Source: Peribacillus saganii (GTDB taxonomy: Bacteria > Bacillota > Bacilli > Bacillales > DSM-1321). Taken from it: a stretch of 39,267 nt of DNA. The first letter of the stretch is position 1; the number at the start of each line of letters is the position of its first letter. The stretch spans positions 1 through 39,267 of the forward strand of contig NZ_QVTE01000054.1 in NCBI RefSeq assembly GCF_003429095.1. The letters run 5' to 3'. The position numbers and the translations under genes were made by a program. This document shows, piece by piece, positions 17,718 to 26,517 of the stretch. A model generated the notes under the pieces. The model worked only from the letters and a program-made list of their open reading frames with translations. It made no database searches and was not told the DNA's origin.

Positions 17718-18134
17718 ATGTATAAGCTGCGAGGTCATCATCTTTTTTGCCTTTTGGGCTATAGGGGAATGGGCTATTCACAAGAATACGTGGAAAATAT
17801 GACACGTCTGCACCAAACCCTGAGAGACAACCCCAAGATGATGATTCAACTTGTAAAGGGTCCCGATCAGTTGTGTGAAAAGTACCCAAATTCAGGTAAA
17901 TACCATTGTCAAGATGACCATATTTACGATAGAGATGCCGTTATTTTAGGGAAATTAGGGCTTAAAATCGGACAGATTCTGAATTGGGAGGACATTGAGT
18001 TGCTGATCCGAAAGTATATCGTCCCCTCCGACATTCAAATTGTGTGTGAATCTTGTTCTTGGCGGTCATATGGAGTTTGTGAAGAAGGTATTCAGGACAT
18101 ACTTGACGGGAAGGGCTTAAGGGCAGTTAAATAA
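17718..18134 (+). CDS. DUF1284-family protein
   Basis: 138 residues beginning with the family-typical LRGHHLFCLLGYRGMGYS. Further conserved Cys/His positions are visible: C11, Cys54 in QLCEKY, YHCQDDH near 62-68, and CESCSW...GVC near 113-123, suggesting metal or iron-sulfur binding. The biochemical role of this family is not established as far as I know. The ATG start has GAGGGTG seven bases upstream. A terminator overlaps its last codons, so it is a single-gene unit. Confidence 0.8.
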   Translation: MYKLRGHHLFCLLGYRGMGYSQEYVENMTRLHQTLRDNPKMMIQLVKGPDQLCEKYPNSGKYHCQDDHIYDRDAVILGKLGLKIGQILNWEDIELLIRKYIVPSDIQIVCESCSWRSYGVCEEGIQDILDGKGLRAVK

Positions 18135-18149
18135 CCCTTCCCTTTTTTT
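18108..18149 (+). terminator. Terminator overlapping the DUF1284 stop region
   Basis: GGGAAGGG (18108-18115, inside the coding region) pairs with CCCTTCCC (18135-18142), followed by seven T's. Confidence 0.7.
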
Positions 18150-18360
18150 AATTAGTTCCGTTTCTAAACTGAATATCTTGTATTTGACTAACATTGATAG
18201 TGAACTAGTTTTGTAAATGATCTACATCCTTATCATCCGCAACGGGAATCCGTTCTTTACTAGTATTATAAAACAGGAACCTGCTACTCCAATAGAATCT
18301 TATAAGGATACGTCCCTTCCCCAAGACCGTTTGACGCATTACTATCCTCAACATAAGTTC

Positions 18361-19269
18361 TTAGCATTTGTTTTCGGAAACAAGGTATTTTTCCACAAAA
18401 CTCAAAAAAACCTTGGTGCTCGGCGACAGATAGCGTCCCTCAAAGTAATATACAGAAACCCAACGTGAAAGAGGCGGGTCCAAGGGTAATATAGAAATTG
18501 ATGGTCCCGGAGACTCCGCCATTAAACGCGGGAGGACGGAAACGCCTAATCCCTCTGCCACCAGTGTCCGTGGAGAGGCGCACTCGTAAGCAATAAGCGG
18601 CTCGAAACCTTCTCTAATGCACGCCGCAAGTAGTTGCGAACGGATTCCAGACCCCTCCTTAAAAGATACAAATGATTCTTCCCTAAGTTCTTTAATAGAA
18701 ATCATTTTTCTCTTCTCCAGTGGATGTCCGTTGGCGACGACCAGCACCAGTTCATCTTGATATAGAGGTTTTGAGCTAATCCCCTTTGGGGTAACTACAT
18801 TTACCAAATTTGATGAATTAATATCCGTGTGGGCTAGGGTAAGATCTAAGTCCCCCTTCTTAAGCGCCTCCAACAATGGTTCAGTTGTATTTTCCCTTAT
18901 AAACACTTTAATCCCAGGGTACTCTTTCCCAAACGCTACGAGCAAGCTCGGCAACCGAGTTTGTACCATGGACTCTAGCGCGCCTACTATTATGTTTCCA
19001 TGTGGGTAGTTTATGAACCCTTTAACCGAGTCTTTCGCCCTTTGTGCCTCTGCTAGGGTCTTTTCAGCACCAATATAGAATTGTTCCCCAGCCTCTGTTA
19101 ATGTTACTCCCCGCCCGGTGCGTTTAAAGAGCTTAACGCCAAGTTCTTGTTCCAAATTACCGATCTGTTGGGAGAGAGCCGGCTGAGCTATCTTTAACCG
19201 TTCTCCTGCTTTTGTAAAATTATTTAGTCGCGCCACTTCAACAAAGTAAGTTAACTGCCTAAGCTCCAT
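18361..19269 (-). CDS. LysR-family transcriptional regulator
   Basis: 302 residues. The N-terminal winged helix-turn-helix is textbook LysR: MELRQLTYFVEVARLNNFTK, then AQPALSQQIGNLEQELGVKLF. It is followed by the periplasmic-binding-like effector domain (about 90-295). It is divergent from the MFS transporter gene, and LysR regulators commonly control the divergent neighbour; the effector is therefore probably a substrate of that transporter or its metabolite (inference). The ATG start at 19269 has AGGTGG upstream at slightly long spacing. A palindrome at 19297-19313 in the shared intergenic region fits the LysR T-N11-A type of operator. Confidence 0.93.
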   Translation of the reverse strand: MELRQLTYFVEVARLNNFTKAGERLKIAQPALSQQIGNLEQELGVKLFKRTGRGVTLTEAGEQFYIGAEKTLAEAQRAKDSVKGFINYPHGNIIVGALESMVQTRLPSLLVAFGKEYPGIKVFIRENTTEPLLEALKKGDLDLTLAHTDINSSNLVNVVTPKGISSKPLYQDELVLVVANGHPLEKRKMISIKELREESFVSFKEGSGIRSQLLAACIREGFEPLIAYECASPRTLVAEGLGVSVLPRLMAESPGPSISILPLDPPLSRWVSVYYFEGRYLSPSTKVFLSFVEKYLVSENKC

Positions 19270-19296
19270 TCATTCAAAGACCACCTAAGTTTATGT

Positions 19297-19313
19297 TATA
19301 AGTAATTCTTATA
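19297..19313. promoter_or_regulatory. LysR-type operator candidate
   Basis: TATAAG-TAATT-CTTATA is a perfect 6-bp inverted repeat in the 148-154 bp divergent region between the lysR and MFS genes, 28 bp from the lysR start. It fits the dyad form of LysR boxes. Confidence 0.45.
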
Positions 19314-19423
19314 TCTAAAATAACACAAATATATTTTCCTTATCAATTAGACCGTATTATTATCTTTTATATAGAAAGGGAATTTTCACTCTCAAAACTA
19401 TTTATGTACAGGAGGTTATGAAA

Positions 19424-20707
19424 TTGATTAAGTCTTCAGAAAACAATATGGATAACCACAAACATCCTTATTATGGCTGGTATATTGTTATATCTGCTTC
19501 AGTTATTTGTTTACTTACAATGGGAATGCGGATGGGGATTGGACCTTTTATGGAACCGATTATGGCCGATTTAGATCTGTCTCGAACTGAGCTTTCATTC
19601 ATTGTTGCCATTGGTATGATTGTTTATGGGATGGGAATGCCAATAGCAGGCCTTCTTGTGAGTACCTTTAGTACACGGTTTATGATGTTGACGGGATTAA
19701 CGATTGTTTGCTTGTCGATCGTGGGGACGGTTTCCTCCAAAGGGCTGGTTTCTTTTCTGCTTTTTTTCGGTGTTTTCCTTTCACTTGGGCTTTCCTTCTT
19801 AAGCAATATCTCATTTGCTCCTATTATCAGTAAATGGTTCATTAGGCAAAAAGGAAAAGCACTTTTTTATCTGTCAACAGGGGGAATGGCAGGTATTGCA
19901 ATTATGACACCTCTTGAAATGTGGCTAATCCACCTTGTAGGCTGGCAGCAAACTCTTCTTATATTTGCAGGTGTGTTCATTTGTATCGTTACTCCTTCAG
20001 CTATTTTTGTTATGCGAGAGGATGTGCCAAAAGGGGCTGATAGTAAAGGAACAGTATGCAAACAAGAAAGACAGGTATCAACAGATATTACTTTGAGAGA
20101 TGCATTGAAGACAAAAGCTTATTGGCAAATCGTTCTAGGATTATTCGCCTGCGGATTTGGGATGAATCTTCTAGGTTCTCATGGTGTACCTATGTTGATG
20201 GATCATGGTTATGAACCTATGGTTGCTTCATTTGGGATTGGTACGATCGGAGTTGTCGCAATATTCAGTACTATTATTTTAGGGCAGATTGCTGATCGTT
20301 TCCCAAGAAAGAATATTTTATTTTTAGTTTATTTTGTTCGAGGACTTGGGTTTTTCGGTTTAGTTTTAGCAGCTACGAATTGGCAGCTCTTTATTGTTGC
20401 TATTAGCGGCGGATTAGTATGGTCTGGTTCAATAGCTATGTCTACGGCTATAATAAGTGACCTTTTTGGGCAACGTCTACTAGGAATCTTAAATGGCTGG
20501 GCATTTTTTATCGGACATCAAATTGCAGCAGCTTTGGGTTCGTTTCTTGGGGGCCGGCTGTATGAAGTGTTTGGGACTCATTTCTTATCATTTAGTACTG
20601 CCGGTGCACTTGCGATTATTGCTAGCTTAGCGTCCATTAGATTGCCACAGCATATATCTTACCCTAAGCAAATAAAGTTAGGTGAACAGCATAATCTTGT
20701 TAAATAA
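19424..20707 (+). CDS. MFS transporter
   Basis: About 427 residues with roughly 12 hydrophobic helices split by a central cytoplasmic loop (about 195-225), as in the major facilitator superfamily. The N-terminal YYGWYIVISAS and the general pattern resemble the OFA/monocarboxylate-type branch, suggesting an organic-acid substrate, but this is weak. Start choice: GGAGG at 19411-19415 is only 2 bases from the ATG at 19418 but 8 bases from the in-frame TTG at 19424, so TTG is preferred; ATG would add two residues. It is divergent from the LysR gene that probably regulates it and ends at a terminator. Confidence 0.88.
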   Translation: MIKSSENNMDNHKHPYYGWYIVISASVICLLTMGMRMGIGPFMEPIMADLDLSRTELSFIVAIGMIVYGMGMPIAGLLVSTFSTRFMMLTGLTIVCLSIVGTVSSKGLVSFLLFFGVFLSLGLSFLSNISFAPIISKWFIRQKGKALFYLSTGGMAGIAIMTPLEMWLIHLVGWQQTLLIFAGVFICIVTPSAIFVMREDVPKGADSKGTVCKQERQVSTDITLRDALKTKAYWQIVLGLFACGFGMNLLGSHGVPMLMDHGYEPMVASFGIGTIGVVAIFSTIILGQIADRFPRKNILFLVYFVRGLGFFGLVLAATNWQLFIVAISGGLVWSGSIAMSTAIISDLFGQRLLGILNGWAFFIGHQIAAALGSFLGGRLYEVFGTHFLSFSTAGALAIIASLASIRLPQHISYPKQIKLGEQHNLVK

Positions 20708-20724
20708 ATATTAATCTTATTTGC

Positions 20725-20759
20725 GCTGACAATCGCTTGTAAAGTGATTGTTAGCTTTT
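20725..20759 (+). terminator. Terminator after the MFS gene
   Basis: GCTGACAATCGCTT (20725-20738) pairs with 20743-20755 with one G-U-type mismatch, and is followed by CTTTTGG. It is moderately strong and lies 18 bp after the stop. Confidence 0.55.
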
Positions 20760-21161
20760 GGACTGAATTTATTAGAACCGTAAGTGCAAGCACCATTACT
20801 GCATCGGTCGAACCGAATTACCAAGCGCGGCTCTTGTAGACTTCCCCACGCTTTAATAAATGGCGGTTAAAAATTCTTGACCTTTCTCTTTCAATAACCT
20901 ATCCAGTTAACACAAAAAGAAAGGGATCTGTCAACACAGCTCCCGGTTCTCAACAAACTCACCCGTTTAAGTATTATATTTCATATTAGATAACACAGCA
21001 GCAATTAACCACATTTCGAAAAAGGGACCGGATACCAAACCGCATTGCTTACTGCTTTAATACTACTGTCATTCTGTAATGTATATTCTTAATTGGTGGA
21101 CCGGCCAATTTGGCAAGATTTCATGTTGTTAAGTGGTAATAGTAGATTTAACCTCCTACAA
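20760..21161. other. Gene-free stretch downstream of two convergent genes
   Basis: About 400 bp between the convergent MFS and DRE-TIM lyase genes. No ORF with a credible start, RNA or hairpin of note was seen. Confidence 0.5.
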
Positions 21162-22121
21162 CTACTTTGACGCTGAGGCCACAGTGGCTTCTGGAGTTGT
21201 TACCTTGTCATAGAATTCTACAAACTTATCACGATCTGCACTGTCACGGTATCCCATGGCCACACGCGGATGTTCATTGAGCACACCAGAAATCATGTAA
21301 GGAATAATATAGCCCCATTCCCACTTTTGACGCATATCTAACATATGCTTTTCAATGACACCAAGAACCGGCTTAAGTTCATAGCTTGGTTTTTGAATAT
21401 AGCTAACGAGAAGCTCTGTATTACAGTTACCAGCCGCACGCCCCATTCCATAAACAGATGAATCTAGGAAGGTAACCCCATTTTGGTATGCAGTCAATGT
21501 ATTGGCGAATGCCAGCTGCATGTTGTTATGCGTATGTATCCCAAGCTGTTTGTTGGGAACCATTGCGCGGAATTTTTTCACTTGATGCTCAATATCCGCA
21601 GGATCTAAGCTACCAAAGGAGTCAACGATATACACAACATCTACAGGACTTTCTTTCACCATTTCAAACGCTTTAATAAGCTGGTGTTCAGGTACATTTG
21701 ATAAAGCCATAATGTTGAGTGAAGTCTCATAACCCAAATCATGGAACATCTGTACAAGTTCTAAGCCTTTGTCCACTTCACGGATATAACATGCCACCCG
21801 GATCATATCCAACACACTTTGCTCACGGGGCAGGATGTCATTTGGGTCTACTCGCCCTATATCCACCAAGGCAGATAGCTTGGTGAACTTTTTCTCTGGA
21901 ATAATTTCTTTCAGGAAGTTATCATCAAGAAATCTCCATGGATTGGGCTCAGACACGTTGAGAAGCTTCGCCGAATTCTTGTATCCGATTTCCATATATT
22001 CAACGCCGGCTACACTTAGCCCATTATACAAGTCCTGAACAAATTCGATGCTGAAGTCCCAATTGTTGACTAAACCTCCATCTCGGATCGTACAGTCTAA
22101 AATTTTGCTGTGATGTTCCAT
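21162..22121 (-). CDS. DRE-TIM metallolyase / HMG-CoA-lyase-like aldolase
   Basis: 319 residues of the aldolase-type TIM barrel shared by HMG-CoA lyase, homocitrate synthase and 4-hydroxy-2-oxovalerate aldolase. Visible: LDCTIRDGG (8-16) with the catalytic Arg13-Asp14 pair of the DRE motif, metal-binding HTH at 196-198, and the loop GMGRAAGN (225-232). It lacks a C-terminal regulatory domain and a partner aldehyde dehydrogenase gene, so it is an orphan; the substrate is unknown. The ATG at 22121 has GGAGG nine bases upstream; the frame to 22130 begins with TTG abutting that Shine-Dalgarno and is not credible. It has its own promoter (22180-22209). Confidence 0.85.
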   Translation of the reverse strand: MEHHSKILDCTIRDGGLVNNWDFSIEFVQDLYNGLSVAGVEYMEIGYKNSAKLLNVSEPNPWRFLDDNFLKEIIPEKKFTKLSALVDIGRVDPNDILPREQSVLDMIRVACYIREVDKGLELVQMFHDLGYETSLNIMALSNVPEHQLIKAFEMVKESPVDVVYIVDSFGSLDPADIEHQVKKFRAMVPNKQLGIHTHNNMQLAFANTLTAYQNGVTFLDSSVYGMGRAAGNCNTELLVSYIQKPSYELKPVLGVIEKHMLDMRQKWEWGYIIPYMISGVLNEHPRVAMGYRDSADRDKFVEFYDKVTTPEATVASASK

Positions 22122-22179
22122 AAATTGCAACCTCCAACTATGATTTGCTCATTTGTCATAATATTTTTTATATTAATGG

Positions 22180-22209
22180 TTTATATCACGATTCATATAA
22201 AGGCGTCAA
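22180..22209 (-). promoter_or_regulatory. Promoter of the DRE-TIM lyase gene
   Basis: Minus-strand -35 TTGACG (22204-22209) and -10 TATAAA (22180-22185) with an 18-bp spacer, about 60 bp upstream of the ATG. Confidence 0.55.
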
Positions 22210-22233
22210 CCTTATTTTAGTTTTCCATTAATC

Positions 22234-22482
22234 CTAACAAGAACCTCCGGATATAGAAAATAAATAAAACCCGTTGTCTCCTAGTAACTGCCTTCCCTCA
22301 AAATTACTACTGTCGTGGAATAACTCAAGATAACTGCTTTCAAATTCCACAACCAAATCAGTTATTACTTCAAAATGGAGGATATTGATTACTCCCCTGC
22401 CCATTAGTATCTTTTCAACATTTTTATGAGAGTATTCTCTGCGTGAGTGGATACAGTCTGAATACCCAATTGCAATTTTCAT
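22234..22482 (-). CDS. Small hypothetical protein, 82 residues
   Basis: 82 residues starting MKIAIGYSDCIHSRREYS and ending ISGGSC. The composition is protein-like (mixed hydrophobic/charged with several His and aromatic residues) and there is no signal peptide or membrane helix. The ATG at 22482 has a weak, distant GGAAG. No family is recognised. It lies upstream of the DRE-TIM lyase on the same strand, but that gene has its own promoter, partly within the gap. Confidence 0.4.
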   Translation of the reverse strand: MKIAIGYSDCIHSRREYSHKNVEKILMGRGVINILHFEVITDLVVEFESSYLELFHDSSNFEGRQLLGDNGFYLFSISGGSC

Positions 22483-22685
22483 TAGCAACTCGTAACTTCC
22501 AGGGTAATGATTAAACCAGCCGTTTCAAAAGTAATGCCTAAAGGCAGGTTCTTTTCTGAATTTTCTTCTGTAACCTTCTGAGCAGTAAAATATTTGAAAT
22601 CAATGTTGCTTAATTTTTATCATTTTCATTCCCAACTGAAGCAAAATCATATTGAATTAACAATATAAAAAGGGGGTATTGTAAG

Positions 22686-22772
22686 ATGTTATCAGCTTTA
22701 GGTGAATTCTTTGCTGCGATAGCAACAGCATTAATGGGGAAGAAAAAAAAGAATAAAGAAAGAAACAGATAG
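22686..22772 (+). CDS. 28-residue amphipathic/cationic peptide
   Basis: An ATG-started 28-codon frame preceded by an excellent AAGGGGGT Shine-Dalgarno at good spacing. Residues 1-17 are hydrophobic/amphipathic (LGEFFAAIATALMG) and the C-terminus is strongly basic (KKKKNKERNR). Such a layout occurs in membrane-active peptides, type I toxin peptides and small membrane-associated regulators. No partner gene or antisense RNA was identified. The opposite-strand frame over the same bases (22610-22822) is probably a shadow. Confidence 0.45.
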   Translation: MLSALGEFFAAIATALMGKKKKNKERNR

Positions 22773-23170
22773 GTAGGGAACTTTCCATATCCTCTTTTCA
22801 GGTTTGGCGTTTGTATTGTCACATCCCAGCAAGTAACACAAACAAACGCTTACTCACTATATGATATCAAAAAGATCTGCAGTTACGAGGTTCGGGCGAA
22901 CCACAAAATATGAAAAAAACAGGATATCCCTCTCTCGCACGTTGGAGGACGAAAGACAGGGTACCTTGTTGCCAGATGTTATATTCTAACGAGGTTACCT
23001 TTAAAATATTAAAGTGATTTCACATCACACTGTCCGGTATGCCTTTATTCTCAGCCCTATTAGCTTTATGGAGTTCGCCATATTCAGGAGGCAGCAAGCT
23101 ATACCGGCCATTTTTTCTATAAAAAAGTGTTTATGATAGTACAAATAATACCTGATAAATCTAAGGAAAT
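22773..23170. other. Gene-free stretch with a palindrome
   Basis: About 400 bp without a credible ORF. GGTTCG-GG-CGAACC is a perfect 14-bp palindrome near 22890-22903, and an A/T-rich hairpin-like segment lies near 23109-23130, which might terminate the kinase-like gene on the minus strand. Confidence 0.4.
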
Positions 23171-23833
23171 CTATTTTTTTCTTACCTGCTCTTTTAAACT
23201 TTTATATATACGATAGCCGTAGCGAACTAAATCTAAAATAAAAAATGGAATTTTAATGGGAAACTTGTATAGTGTATGTTTGTATACTTTATAATAGGCA
23301 GTTACTAAATCACCCCATTTTTTGTCGCTTCCTTCTTTGTAAAAGTCAGAAATATCAACAACGTAGCCTCGGCCGTCTTTCATCATGACGTTTTTACCGT
23401 GCACATCATATGGATTGAGGCCTTGTGTCCTTGCATAATCAAGTGCTTTGTTAATATCTTTAATAACACTTGGAGGAATTCTCTTTCCTTTATGAACGGC
23501 ATCATACAAAGTGATTCCCTTTAGTCTTTTCAGAATTACATACTTATCACCATAGCCCATTAATTCAGAATAGGCTGGATGAGAACCCAGTTGTTGATAT
23601 ACAGAAACTTCCTTTTTCAATCCTCTCACATTGCGACCATATACCTTCACGACCCACTCCTGATAATCCGAGTGCAAAAAAACAGCAGCATAGTTGCCGG
23701 CCCCCATACACTTCCATTGCTTCGGAACGTTATCCACTTTTATAGGTTCAAAATCATGCTCGCTTGTTAGTTGCACTTTATATAACAATTCTTGTTCAAT
23801 CAAATTTTTAAAATCAGAAATTTTATTACTCAT
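23171..23833 (-). CDS. Small protein-kinase-like protein
   Basis: 220 residues with a reduced protein-kinase fold. Visible: a glycine-loop-like GAGNYAAVF (44-52), the ATP-anchoring Lys63 in WVVKVYG, a catalytic-loop equivalent YDVHGKNVM (Asp143, Asn148) and the metal-binding Asp160 in VVDISDF in place of DFG. These fit the small Bacillus YrzF/YbdM-like serine/threonine kinase group. The frame is open to 23989, but the ATG at 23833 has GCAGGAG seven bases upstream and gives the family-typical N-terminus. It is a monocistronic gene. Partner and substrate are unknown. Confidence 0.75.
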   Translation of the reverse strand: MSNKISDFKNLIEQELLYKVQLTSEHDFEPIKVDNVPKQWKCMGAGNYAAVFLHSDYQEWVVKVYGRNVRGLKKEVSVYQQLGSHPAYSELMGYGDKYVILKRLKGITLYDAVHKGKRIPPSVIKDINKALDYARTQGLNPYDVHGKNVMMKDGRGYVVDISDFYKEGSDKKWGDLVTAYYKVYKHTLYKFPIKIPFFILDLVRYGYRIYKSLKEQVRKK

Positions 23834-24492
23834 GCTGCAACTCCTGCTACAAAGGTAAATGCTTATCTTATTATATCTCTTGTATCCCTGCTCCCCTACT
23901 TTTTGAATGTGTGTTTTGTGATGAAACACGAAAAAAACATTTTGACGCCTTTTTGAAAAAGTTATGTGGAGTTTCATAGAGAAGGACAAGAGTACCTTGT
24001 CCTTTTATCTACATAGGATTAATTGAGCGCAGCTCATTAGTATTATCCTCCGCAATTTCACCCTTTGGGACCCTGTAATTCGTTTGGTTTCCATATTTAA
24101 CCAGTACTGATAATGAAATCTTACCGGATTAAATTCGATTGCTTATCTTAACCGATATTCAAGATCCAGTTTATAGATATACTCTATTCATATCCGATGA
24201 GTAAAACTGAAAATTATTCGTGCCGGACTCATTGGCCTGATAAATGGATGATTCCGAATTTTCAACATAGGCTTTAAGCAATATTTTGAGACGCAAAAAA
24301 AACATAGGGTTTTGACCAAAATGAGATGTTTGCAAATCCACTTTAAAACCAGTTATTTTGAGATGGACCGGCCACTAAAATATAAAGGTATATGAAAACC
24401 TTAGTGAAGCATTACGCACTGTTATTAAAAGGAACGTTCGTAAATTCGATTATTATTCGAATTGATTTCAAGTTAACAGTTGTCAACCATTA
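23834..24492. other. Gene-free stretch with a coding relic
   Basis: About 660 bp between the kinase-like gene and the nik operon terminator. It contains a stop-bounded minus-strand segment (24009-24128, listed separately). A TATAAT-like box on the minus strand near 23870 may belong to the kinase promoter. Nothing else is supported. Confidence 0.45.
24009..24128 (-). pseudogene. C-terminal gene relic (39 codons, unrecognised)
   Basis: An open segment of 39 codons between stops with a convincing protein-like sequence, including VLVKYGNQTNYRVPKGEIAE, ending NELRSINPM. It has no start codon or ribosome-binding site, so it would be the tail of a gene whose upstream part is lost. The family is not recognised. 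Confidence 0.3.
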
Positions 24493-24494
24493 AA

Positions 24495-24525
24495 AAAAGG
24501 CCCCTTCACGTAGAAGAGGCCTTTT
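24495..24525 (-). terminator. Terminator of the nik operon
   Basis: AAAAGGCCCCTTC (24495-24507) pairs with GAAGAGGCCTTTT (24513-24525) with one mismatch. On the minus strand a run of seven T's follows. It lies 8 bp past the nikR stop. Confidence 0.85.
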
Positions 24526-24532
24526 AGACGAA

Positions 24533-24949
24533 CTATTTTTCAACAGGTGCTACGGTAAACTTGCCATAGTTAACCCCTTTTAACGAAATAAGCTGGTCGC
24601 TTAGAGTGCGAAGCTTTTTCGCTTGTCCTTTAACTATAATCAGTTCCAGGCAATTATCATGATCCAAATGAAAATGGGTCGTCGCTAAAATTTCATGATG
24701 CATCCCATGTTGGATCGCGGTCATTTCCTCAAGCAAGTTACGCTGATGATGATCATAAAACAACAGAATACTCCCAGCTACGATCTGTTCTTCCTCTTCC
24801 CATGATTGTGCCGTCATCGCTTCACGCACAAGATCCCTCACAGCTTCTGACCGGTTTTCATATCCTTTTTTACGCGTAAATTCATCGAATCGGCGAAGCA
24901 GCTGCTCATCCATTGAAATCCCAAATCTCTTTAGTTCGGACTGGCTCAT
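24533..24949 (-). CDS. nikR: Nickel-responsive regulator NikR
   Basis: 138 residues: an N-terminal ribbon-helix-helix (FGISMDEQLLRRFDEFTRKKGY, then NRSEAVRDLVREA) and a C-terminal ACT-like nickel-binding domain. The four high-affinity Ni(II) ligands of E. coli NikR (His76, His87, His89, Cys95) align with His81, His92, His94 and Cys100 here, so it should be a functional sensor. Its ATG overlaps the nikA stop (ATGA). It is the last gene of the nickel importer operon and presumably represses it when nickel is abundant through the palindrome at 29904-29937. Confidence 0.95.
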   Translation of the reverse strand: MSQSELKRFGISMDEQLLRRFDEFTRKKGYENRSEAVRDLVREAMTAQSWEEEEQIVAGSILLFYDHHQRNLLEEMTAIQHGMHHEILATTHFHLDHDNCLELIIVKGQAKKLRTLSDQLISLKGVNYGKFTVAPVEK

Positions 24950-26517
24950 TGCTTATCCCACTCTTCAACATTCCACATAATGCCGAATCCATGGTGGCCA
25001 AGCGTTCTTGTTTTAATACCTGTAACCGATTTATTGACACCGTACATTGCTTCTAAATAAACCAGAAAATTAAATGGCGGGTTACTTGCCAGCTCTTTCT
25101 GAAACGCCTCATAATAAGCTTTTCTCTCTTCTTGATCTACCGTTGTGCGCGCTTTTGTCAGTAGTTCATCCATCTTTGTATTTTCGTAAGCACCAAAATT
25201 GTATAATCCATCCCCGACCTGGCTACTATGGAAGATGCGATACGTATGATCATCAGGATCAAATTCACTTCCCCAGCCAATTAAAAAGCTGTCTACTCTC
25301 GTATAATCGATCGATTGTTTTTCCATTAGCTTTGGAATAACCTTAATACCGAGCGGCTTTAACTGCTCTGCTACGACATTTGCTAGTGCTACACGTACCT
25401 TATCATGAACTGGCGACACGAGTTCAAACTCAAATCGCTGTCCATTTTTTTGAAGAACGCCATCTTCTCCCTTTGTCCATCCTGCTTTTTCCAACAATTT
25501 CGCCGCTTTTTCAGGCTGATACGAGTAAGCATTTTCCTGCGGTGAATCAGCCCATGATTTTTGCAATGGGCCATGTGCAGCTTCTCCTTTGTTGAACAAA
25601 ACGCCTTTTACCATGTCTTCACGGTTTACACCAAAATTTAATGCCTGACGAACCGCTGGATCTTTAAAGAGAGGATGACGTAAATTATACATAACGGCCC
25701 GGTAATCCGCAGTCGGTATATCATAGATTGTATATGGGTCATCTTCTTTTACACTGCTCGCCTGGCCCGGCTCCATTAACGCCAGATCGATCTCACCTGT
25801 TTTTAGCTGTACAGCACGAGTATTAGCATCCGGTACCGGTTTGAAAACGACTTCGTCGAGTTTTGGCTTTGTGCTGTAGAATTGCTCATTCCGCTCCACT
25901 GTAATGGTTCCATCCGGGTTCCATTCTTTCAACTTAAACGGCCCGTTTCCGACCGGCTGCTGATTAAATTCGGTTTCATTTATATTTTCGCTTTCCAGTA
26001 AATGCTTTGGCACGATTCCGACTTTTAACTTATCTAAAAGCGGTGGAAATGGACGCTTTAATGTTATTTTCACTTCATATGCTGACATCGCTTCCACAGA
26101 ATCAATTTCACTAAAATCACCACCAATTGGTGTATTGGTGAACGGGTCGAGAATTTTCTTCAGCGTAAAAGTGACATCCTCTGCAGTAACGGGTTCTCCG
26201 TCCTCCCATTTTGCATCTTCTCTCATTTTAAATATGTACGTCAGCTGGTCATCAGAAATGGTCCAATCTTCCGCTAAATCCGGTACAATTTCATTCGATT
26301 CTGTCGGTTTTGTTAATCCCCGAAACAGTAAAGAATCAATTTCCTGACTTTCATCGAGCACCGGGTTTACTTGCTCAATTTCAGCCTCCATCCCATAAAC
26401 CAGCTGCTTCTTTTCTTCAGTTGAAGTTTCAGTTTCTTTATTTGAAGAACAGCCGGCAGCCAGCAGGAACCCAGCAACCGCAAACATTACTGCTGCTTTT
26501 CGTTTAATAAAAAACAT
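24946..26517 (-). CDS. nikA: Nickel/peptide-type ABC binding lipoprotein
   Basis: A 523-residue extracellular solute-binding protein of family 5 (NikA/OppA/DppA). The lipoprotein signal ends at LLAAGC (lipidated Cys23), followed by a Ser/Glu/Thr-rich linker. Family features include the DLAEDWTISDDQLTYIFKMR region and RQALNFGVNREDMV. Family 5 also binds peptides, so nickel specificity rests on linkage to nikR and the NikR-like operator. The ATG at 26517 has AAAAGGTGG six bases upstream and overlaps the nikDE end by 14 bp. It is unusual in following the ATPase genes, not leading the operon. Confidence 0.88.
   Translation of the reverse strand: MFFIKRKAAVMFAVAGFLLAAGCSSNKETETSTEEKKQLVYGMEAEIEQVNPVLDESQEIDSLLFRGLTKPTESNEIVPDLAEDWTISDDQLTYIFKMREDAKWEDGEPVTAEDVTFTLKKILDPFTNTPIGGDFSEIDSVEAMSAYEVKITLKRPFPPLLDKLKVGIVPKHLLESENINETEFNQQPVGNGPFKLKEWNPDGTITVERNEQFYSTKPKLDEVVFKPVPDANTRAVQLKTGEIDLALMEPGQASSVKEDDPYTIYDIPTADYRAVMYNLRHPLFKDPAVRQALNFGVNREDMVKGVLFNKGEAAHGPLQKSWADSPQENAYSYQPEKAAKLLEKAGWTKGEDGVLQKNGQRFEFELVSPVHDKVRVALANVVAEQLKPLGIKVIPKLMEKQSIDYTRVDSFLIGWGSEFDPDDHTYRIFHSSQVGDGLYNFGAYENTKMDELLTKARTTVDQEERKAYYEAFQKELASNPPFNFLVYLEAMYGVNKSVTGIKTRTLGHHGFGIMWNVEEWDKQ

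Noticed and set aside
22610..22822. 70-codon minus-strand ORF
   Set aside because: Its Phe-rich run is simply the complement of the Lys-rich tail of the 28-residue plus-strand peptide.
21097..24374. Shared 11-bp sequence TGGACCGGCCA at 21097-21107 and 24364-24374 as possible IS ends
   Set aside because: Too short, in direct orientation, with no transposase gene or target duplication; real genes lie between.
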